From NCBI GenBank assembly GCA_944320195.1, contig CALUGP010000003.1, forward strand, positions 62,001 to 126,000: 64,000 nucleotides of DNA, in the 5' to 3' direction. The notes beneath the pieces are model-generated. The model ran no database searches, was not told where the DNA came from, and was given only the letters and a program-made list of their open reading frames with translations. Shown one piece after another: positions 59,993 through 64,000 of the stretch. The translations under genes and the position numbers were made by a program. Numbering within the stretch: position 1 is the stretch's first letter; each line of letters starts with the position of its first letter. Source of the DNA: an uncultured Prevotella sp. (GTDB lineage Bacteria > Bacteroidota > Bacteroidia > Bacteroidales > Bacteroidaceae).

Positions 59993-61969
59993 CTTTGTTG
60001 CCTTTATGAAGTAAGTAATCAGCAGCACATAAGCAACGAGCGCGCACACCTGTGACAGCGGATTGGCGAGCCATTCGGCGTTGACGAGGTTTATGTCGGC
60101 GAAGCGAAGCAGTGCGCTTACCACTCCCATGAGCGCTCCTCCGGCAATGAATCCGCTGGCGATGAGCGTGCCTTTCTCTCCGCGCGCCTTGTTTTCGTCG
60201 GCGTTCTTGGAGCGTGATGTGACGTACCAGTTGATCGCTCCGCCCACGAGCAGCGGTATGTTAAGCTCTATCGGGATGAACATGCCGAGGGCGAAGGCCA
60301 GTGCCGGCACCTTGCAGAGCGTAAGGACGATGGCTATCAGTGCGCCAATGCCGTAGAGAATCCACGGCGCGCCCACGCCGTTCATCAGCGGATCTATTAC
60401 CGCGGCCATGGCGTTGGCTTGCGGGGCGGCCAGCTGTCCGCTGGCGAATCCGTATGTCTTGTCGAGCAGAATCATCACTCCGCCTACGGTTGCGGCTGAA
60501 ACCAGAGTGCCGAGGAACTTCCATGTCTCCTGTTTCTTTGGCGTTGTGCCGAGCCAGTAGCCAATCTTAAGGTCGGTGATGAACGCTCCCGACATTGACA
60601 GGGCGGTACAAACCACGCCGCCCATGATGAGCGCGGCGACCATGCCGCCGGTGCCTTTCAGGCCTACGGCCACCATTACCACCGAGGCGAGGATGAGCGT
60701 CATGAGCGTCATTCCCGACACGGGGTTGGTGCCTACGATGGCAATTGCGTTGGCGGCGACGGTGGTGAAGAGGAATGCTATCACCGCGACGAGCAATATG
60801 CCGACTGCGGCGAAAAGCAGGTTGCCCTTCATCACGCCGAACCAGAAGAACAGGAACACTACCAGGAGCGTTGCTATCGCGCCTATGGCTATGATCTTGA
60901 ACGGTATGTCGCGTTGTGTGCGGAGCGCCTGTTTGCCGTCTTTCTTGCCTCCTCGCATCTCGCGTGCGGCCAGGCCGACGGCGTTCTTTATTATTCCCCA
61001 CGAGTTTATTATTCCTATCACGCCGGCCATGGCTATGCCGCCGATGCCGATGTATTTGCCGTAATAGGTGAATATGTCCTCGGGCGACATGTCACCTACG
61101 GCCGTTGTTATGGCCGGGTCCCACTGGTTGAGCACCTGCCCGTCGAACAGCACGGCCATTACGGGCACGATGAGCCACCACACTGCCAGCGAGCCGAGGC
61201 AGATGATGAGGGCGTACTTCAGGCCGACGATGTAGCCGAGGCCGAGCACTGCCGCGCCGGTGTTGACCTTGAACACGAGCTTCGCCTTGTCTGCCAGCTG
61301 CTCGCCGAGGCCTATCACGCGCGTGGTGAAGTTCTCGTTCCACCAGCCGAAGGTGGCCACGATGAAGTCATACAGTCCGCCCACCAGTCCGGCCAGCAGC
61401 AGCGGCTTGGCCTGCTGTCCGCCCTTGGCTCCGCTTACGAGCACCTGCGTGGTGGCTGTAGCCTCGGGGAACGGGTACTTGCCGTGCATGTCGCTGACGA
61501 AATACTTGCGGAAGGGTATGAGGAACAGTATGCCCAGCACGCCTCCCAGGAGCGAGCTTAGGAATATCTCGAGGAACGACGCGCCCATGCCGGGGTACTT
61601 GTCTTCAAGGATGTAGATTGCCGGCAGGGTGAATATCGCGCCGGCCACAACCGCTCCCGAGCATGCGCCGATGCTCTGGATGATGACGTTCTCGCCGAGC
61701 GGGTTGCGCCTTTTCGCGGCGGTTGACACTCCCACGGCTATGATGGCGATGGGGATGGCGGCCTCGAACACCTGTCCCACGCGCAGGCCCAGGTATGCGG
61801 CGGCGGCCGAGAAGAGCATCGTCATGAGCACGCCCCACGTCACCGACCAGCCGTTCACTTCCGGGTAGGCCTTGCGCGGGTCCATCACGGGGCGGTACTC
61901 CTCGCCCTCTTTCAGTTCGCGGAATGCGTTGTCTGGCAGCCGCACTCCGTCTTTTTCCAAGTCTTCCAT
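59984..61969 (-). CDS. OPT family oligopeptide transporter
   Basis: This 661-residue protein has about 15 membrane helices. The first lie at WSVTWGVLMTMLFSAAAAYLGLRVG, with the family motifs NVIIQSIGACSGAVVAGAIFTLPA and FPEATATTQVLVSGAKGG. Bacterial OPT proteins are thought to import peptides or metal chelates by proton symport. The substrate is unknown. I start it at 61969 because a minus-strand TAATTTTG at 62018-62025 would lie inside the longer frame to 62020. Its last codons lie in hairpin H6. Confidence 0.92.
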   Translation of the reverse strand: MEDLEKDGVRLPDNAFRELKEGEEYRPVMDPRKAYPEVNGWSVTWGVLMTMLFSAAAAYLGLRVGQVFEAAIPIAIIAVGVSTAAKRRNPLGENVIIQSIGACSGAVVAGAIFTLPAIYILEDKYPGMGASFLEIFLSSLLGGVLGILFLIPFRKYFVSDMHGKYPFPEATATTQVLVSGAKGGQQAKPLLLAGLVGGLYDFIVATFGWWNENFTTRVIGLGEQLADKAKLVFKVNTGAAVLGLGYIVGLKYALIICLGSLAVWWLIVPVMAVLFDGQVLNQWDPAITTAVGDMSPEDIFTYYGKYIGIGGIAMAGVIGIINSWGIIKNAVGLAAREMRGGKKDGKQALRTQRDIPFKIIAIGAIATLLVVFLFFWFGVMKGNLLFAAVGILLVAVIAFLFTTVAANAIAIVGTNPVSGMTLMTLILASVVMVAVGLKGTGGMVAALIMGGVVCTALSMSGAFITDLKIGYWLGTTPKKQETWKFLGTLVSAATVGGVMILLDKTYGFASGQLAAPQANAMAAVIDPLMNGVGAPWILYGIGALIAIVLTLCKVPALAFALGMFIPIELNIPLLVGGAINWYVTSRSKNADENKARGEKGTLIASGFIAGGALMGVVSALLRFADINLVNAEWLANPLSQVCALVAYVLLITYFIKATKKR

Positions 61970-62017
61970 GTCTTTCAATATATTTGTTTGTTGTTTCCCT
62001 AAATTCGCATATTGGCG

Positions 62018-62025
62018 CAAAATTA
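62018..62025 (-). promoter_or_regulatory. -7 promoter element of the OPT gene
   Basis: The minus strand reads TAATTTTG. Confidence 0.5.
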
Positions 62026-62154
62026 AGAAAAATATCGCACACGGTGAAGAGAAACGTGATATTTTAAGTGTTAGAAGTTAGAGCGGATAAAGAAGTTGCC
62101 GCTCCATTCGGCCGCTAAGAAGTTAAAGACAAATGCCTTGCACTTTGCTTGCCT

Positions 62155-62249
62155 TGCTTATCGGGCTAATGAGTCTGATAGGCCAAATGGGCCTGATACG
62201 GCAAGGCATGCCAAGCTCCCTCCCTTTGGGAGGGTTGGGGTGGGTGTTC
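62155..62249. repeat. 9-bp word tract W5 followed by CTCCCTCCC element G6
   Basis: Words such as CTAATGAGT, CTGATAGGC and CTGATACGG fill 62155-62208. AAGCTCCCTCCCTTTGGGAG and GGGTGGGTGT follow at 62213-62249. The W-then-G order repeats that seen at 10.9 and 18.3 kb. Confidence 0.65.
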
Positions 62250-62250
62250 A

Positions 62251-62387
62251 AAAGGCCGTCAATCGCAATGCGAAAGGCCGTCAATCGCAATGCGAAAGGC
62301 CGTCAATCGCAATGCAAAAGGCCGTCTTTCAGCGTGTAAAAGGCGGCCTTTTGCGGGGCGGTTTGTAATATGCTGAATTTCAATCGG
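62251..62387. repeat. 22-bp-period repeat array 13 with palindromic tail
   Basis: Five units start at 62251, 62273, 62295, 62317 and 62339. The first three are near-identical copies of AAAGGCCGTCAATCGC, the cleanest tandem run in the window. The tail GTAATATG...GGTTGC is at 62366-62392. Confidence 0.87.
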
Positions 62388-62412
62388 TTGCGGATGGTGC
62401 CATGCCATGCCG

Positions 62413-63117
62413 CTATTCGTCTCCGAGAAGGATGGCCGACAGCTCGCGCATGCCCTCAGACGCGCCCTTCTGTATGTGGCGCACGTCGTGGTGTCCGGCG
62501 GCCATTACGGGCTTCGGGTCAATCAGGTATATCGGCGTTGACGGTCTGGCGTATTGCACGAGGCCCGCCGCCGGGTAGACGTTGAGCGACGTGCCGATGA
62601 TTACGAACAGGTCGGCCTGCTGCGCGTAGCCGGCGGCCACGCTGATGTTGGGCACGGCCTCGCCGAAGAACACTATGTAGGGCCTTAGCGGCGAGCCGTC
62701 GCCGGCTTTTTCGCCGGGGTGCACGTCGAGGTCGCCGGGTGTCATCGTGCGCCAGTAGCGTGGGTCGTCAACGTCGCGGCTTGAGCACGTCTTCATCAGT
62801 TCCCCGTGCAGGTGAATCACCCGCGAGCTGCCCGCCATCTCGTGCAGGTTGTCCACGTTCTGCGTCACCACGGTCACGTCATACCTTTGTTCGAGCGCGG
62901 CCACCAGGCGGTGCCCCTCGTTCGGCCTGGCGTCGAGCAGCTTTCGGCGCAGCATGTTGTAAAAGTTGTTCACGTAGACAGGGTCTTCGAGCCACGCCTC
63001 GTGCGTGGCAACGCGCGCCACGGGGTAATTCTCCCACAGGCCGTCGGCGTCGCGGAAGGTGCTCAGTCCGCTCTCAACGGACATTCCGGCACCGGTAAGT
63101 ACGAAAAGCTTTTTCAT
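62413..63117 (-). CDS. Sirtuin, NAD-dependent protein deacylase, without zinc ribbon cysteines
   Basis: This 234-residue protein has the Rossmann motif GAGMSVESGLSTFRD at residues 8-22, TQNVDNLHE with the catalytic-site HLHGEL following, and the closing VIIGTSLNVYPAA. The four zinc cysteines of CobB-type sirtuins are absent: only one cysteine remains (KTCSSRD) in that region. This fits the zinc-free subgroup known in Bacteroidetes. The acyl preference is unknown. It is monocistronic. Confidence 0.88.
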   Translation of the reverse strand: MKKLFVLTGAGMSVESGLSTFRDADGLWENYPVARVATHEAWLEDPVYVNNFYNMLRRKLLDARPNEGHRLVAALEQRYDVTVVTQNVDNLHEMAGSSRVIHLHGELMKTCSSRDVDDPRYWRTMTPGDLDVHPGEKAGDGSPLRPYIVFFGEAVPNISVAAGYAQQADLFVIIGTSLNVYPAAGLVQYARPSTPIYLIDPKPVMAAGHHDVRHIQKGASEGMRELSAILLGDE

Positions 63118-63133
63118 TGTATCGCTGATTTTA

Positions 63134-63274
63134 TACCCACCCCGGCCCTCCCAAAGTGATGGGGCTTGAATGCCTTTTATGCTGTTTGACTGATTGTGAA
63201 GGCCATATTTCCGGCTTTGTCAACCTTTGAAGCATATCAAGCTCCCTCCCTTGTGGAGGGTTGGGGTGGGTGTT
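63134..63274. repeat. Paired CTCCCTCCC/GGGTGGGTGT element G7
   Basis: The arms TACCCACCCCGGCCCTCCC (from 63134) and the complement type CTCCCTCCCTTGTGGAGGG...GTGGGTG (63242-63274) enclose about 70 bp. It lies between divergent sirtuin and FKBP genes. Confidence 0.7.
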
Positions 63275-63332
63275 TTCCCCACAAAATTAGTGAAATTTCC
63301 ATAATAATGCGGCTGTAATCCGATAAAAACAT

Positions 63333-63340
63333 TACCTTTG
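63333..63340 (+). promoter_or_regulatory. -7 promoter element of the FKBP gene
   Basis: TACCTTTG lies 44 nt before the ATG at 63385. Confidence 0.6.
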
Positions 63341-63384
63341 CAGGGTTTTTAATAAGGTATAAAAGAAAATCAAAGATTAGAAGA

Positions 63385-63990
63385 ATGGACAAGTTAAGTT
63401 ACGCTTTGGGATTGGGCATCGGCCGCCAGTTGGCGCAGATGGGAGCCACGGGTTTGGACATAGACGACTTCGCCACGGCCATAAAGGACGTTTTGGCAGG
63501 CGGCGAAATCAAGGTGGCCGACCGCGAAGCGCAGACAATAGTGCAGGAATTCTTCCGCCGGCAGGAGGAAAAAGTCAACGCCGAAATGGCCGAGAAAGGC
63601 AAGAAGGCCAAGGCCGAGGGCGAGCAGTATCTCGTCGAGAACGCCTCAAAGGAAGGCGTGGTGACCCTGCCCAGCGGCCTGCAATACAAGGTGCTGAAGG
63701 AAGGCAACGGCCAGAAGCCGAAGGCGACGGACAAGGTGAAGTGCCATTACGAGGGCTTCCTCATCGACGGCACGGTGTTCGACAGCAGCGTTCAGCGCGG
63801 CGAACCGGCCGTGTTCCCCCTAAACCAGGTCATCGCCGGATGGACCGAAGGCCTGCAACTGATGCAGGAAGGAGCCAAATACCGCTTCTTCATTCCTTAC
63901 CAGCTCGGCTACGGCGAGCGCGGCGCGGGCGCGTCGATACCGCCGTTCGCAACCCTCGTGTTCGACGTGGAGCTGATAGAGGTAGTGTGA
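63385..63990 (+). CDS. FKBP-type peptidyl-prolyl cis-trans isomerase
   Basis: This 201-residue protein has an N-terminal FKBP dimerisation domain (residues 1-85, SYALGLGIGRQLAQMG to AEGEQYLVENASKEGV). The C-terminal FKBP fold (residues about 95-201) has VKCHYEGFLIDGTVFDSS, FPLNQVIAGWTEGLQLMQEGAKY and IPYQLGYGERGAGASIPPFATLVFDVELI. It is a Mip/FkpA-like foldase. No signal peptide is visible at the chosen start, so a cytoplasmic location is likely. The stop codon is inside the window. Confidence 0.93.
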   Translation: MDKLSYALGLGIGRQLAQMGATGLDIDDFATAIKDVLAGGEIKVADREAQTIVQEFFRRQEEKVNAEMAEKGKKAKAEGEQYLVENASKEGVVTLPSGLQYKVLKEGNGQKPKATDKVKCHYEGFLIDGTVFDSSVQRGEPAVFPLNQVIAGWTEGLQLMQEGAKYRFFIPYQLGYGERGAGASIPPFATLVFDVELIEVV

Positions 63991-64000
63991 AAAATCAATA

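Larger units (their letters stand above)
61970..62412. other. Intergenic region between sirtuin and OPT genes
   Basis: No gene is seen in these 443 bp. It holds the OPT promoter (62018-62025), AAGTTAAAG wording (62086-62140), a 9-bp word tract, a CTCCCTCCC element and a five-unit 22-bp array. Confidence 0.7.

Noticed and set aside
62251-62360. Possible CRISPR array, because of regular tandem units
   Set aside because: Units are 22 bp with no separate spacers of 30 bp or more, the units form hairpins with each other, and no cas genes are present.

Overview
The window is chromosomal DNA of a Bacteroidales bacterium, most likely a high-GC member of the Prevotellaceae. The evidence is the Bacteroidetes -7 promoter element TAnnTTTG upstream of most genes, tRNA genes without an encoded CCA, Bacteroidetes gene orders (murG-murC-ftsQ-ftsA-ftsZ; dut-TPR-DUF4292-EnvC-like; pta-ackA) and families typical of the phylum (DUF3943, DUF4294, PCMD, TGS-containing uridine kinase-like protein). 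The species cannot be named from the sequence. I see no phage, plasmid, integrase, transposase or CRISPR locus; the gene content is core or near-core.

Layout. 0-9.5 kb: the 5' part of rnr, an acetyl-CoA hydrolase/succinate CoA-transferase, a DUF3943 protein, an SDR epimerase with a PAP2 membrane protein, a DUF4294 protein, a MIP18/SufT-like protein and lpxH. 9.6-13.5 kb: ackA and pta, then a flavodoxin-ferredoxin. 13.5-21.1 kb, mostly minus strand: a helix-hairpin-helix protein, an NSS transporter, VanZ, CYTH, a 45-residue membrane protein, prfB, a long-chain acyl-CoA synthetase and a lipoprotein. 21.3-25.6 kb: an ArgE-like deacylase and korAB. 26.3-33.2 kb: the distal half of the division and cell-wall cluster, murG to ftsZ, then yqeY. 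34.3-38.2 kb: a PCMD protein, an outer-membrane barrel and a phosphoethanolamine transferase in one run. 38.4-48.4 kb: ferritin, a Na/Pi cotransporter, a uridine kinase-like protein, an alpha-L-rhamnosidase and dgt. 48.7-56 kb: dut, a TPR lipoprotein, DUF4292, an EnvC-like protein, a small barrel and a TPR regulator-like protein. 56.4-64 kb: recO, tRNA-Glu, rpsT, gyrB, an OPT transporter, a sirtuin and an FKBP isomerase.

Metabolically the genes fit an anaerobe. KorAB makes or uses acyl-CoA with ferredoxin, Pta-AckA converts acetyl-CoA to acetate and ATP, and the CoA-transferase can recycle CoA between succinate, acetate and propionate. Envelope functions are prominent: LpxH, EptA-like, Mur/Fts, EnvC-like and barrels.

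The striking part is the DNA between the genes. Nearly every intergenic gap above about 150 bp carries at least one of five non-coding repeat families: (1) thirteen arrays of 3-5 units with an exact 22-bp period (core AAAGGCCGTCTTT or its complement), each next to a 27-28 bp imperfect palindrome on one side and with a fixed polarity; (2) four copies of a MITE-like element that sit inside or at the end of such arrays, three with an extra nested palindrome; (3) long hairpins whose arms are four tandem 7- or 8-bp words, with the third word always a variant; (4) CTCCCTCCC/GGGTGGGTGT elements, single or as inverted pairs, two with a covarying inner hairpin; (5) 9-bp-period GGCCNNATN tracts. I know of no described function for families 1 and 3 with this architecture, and these are the best candidates for something new here.
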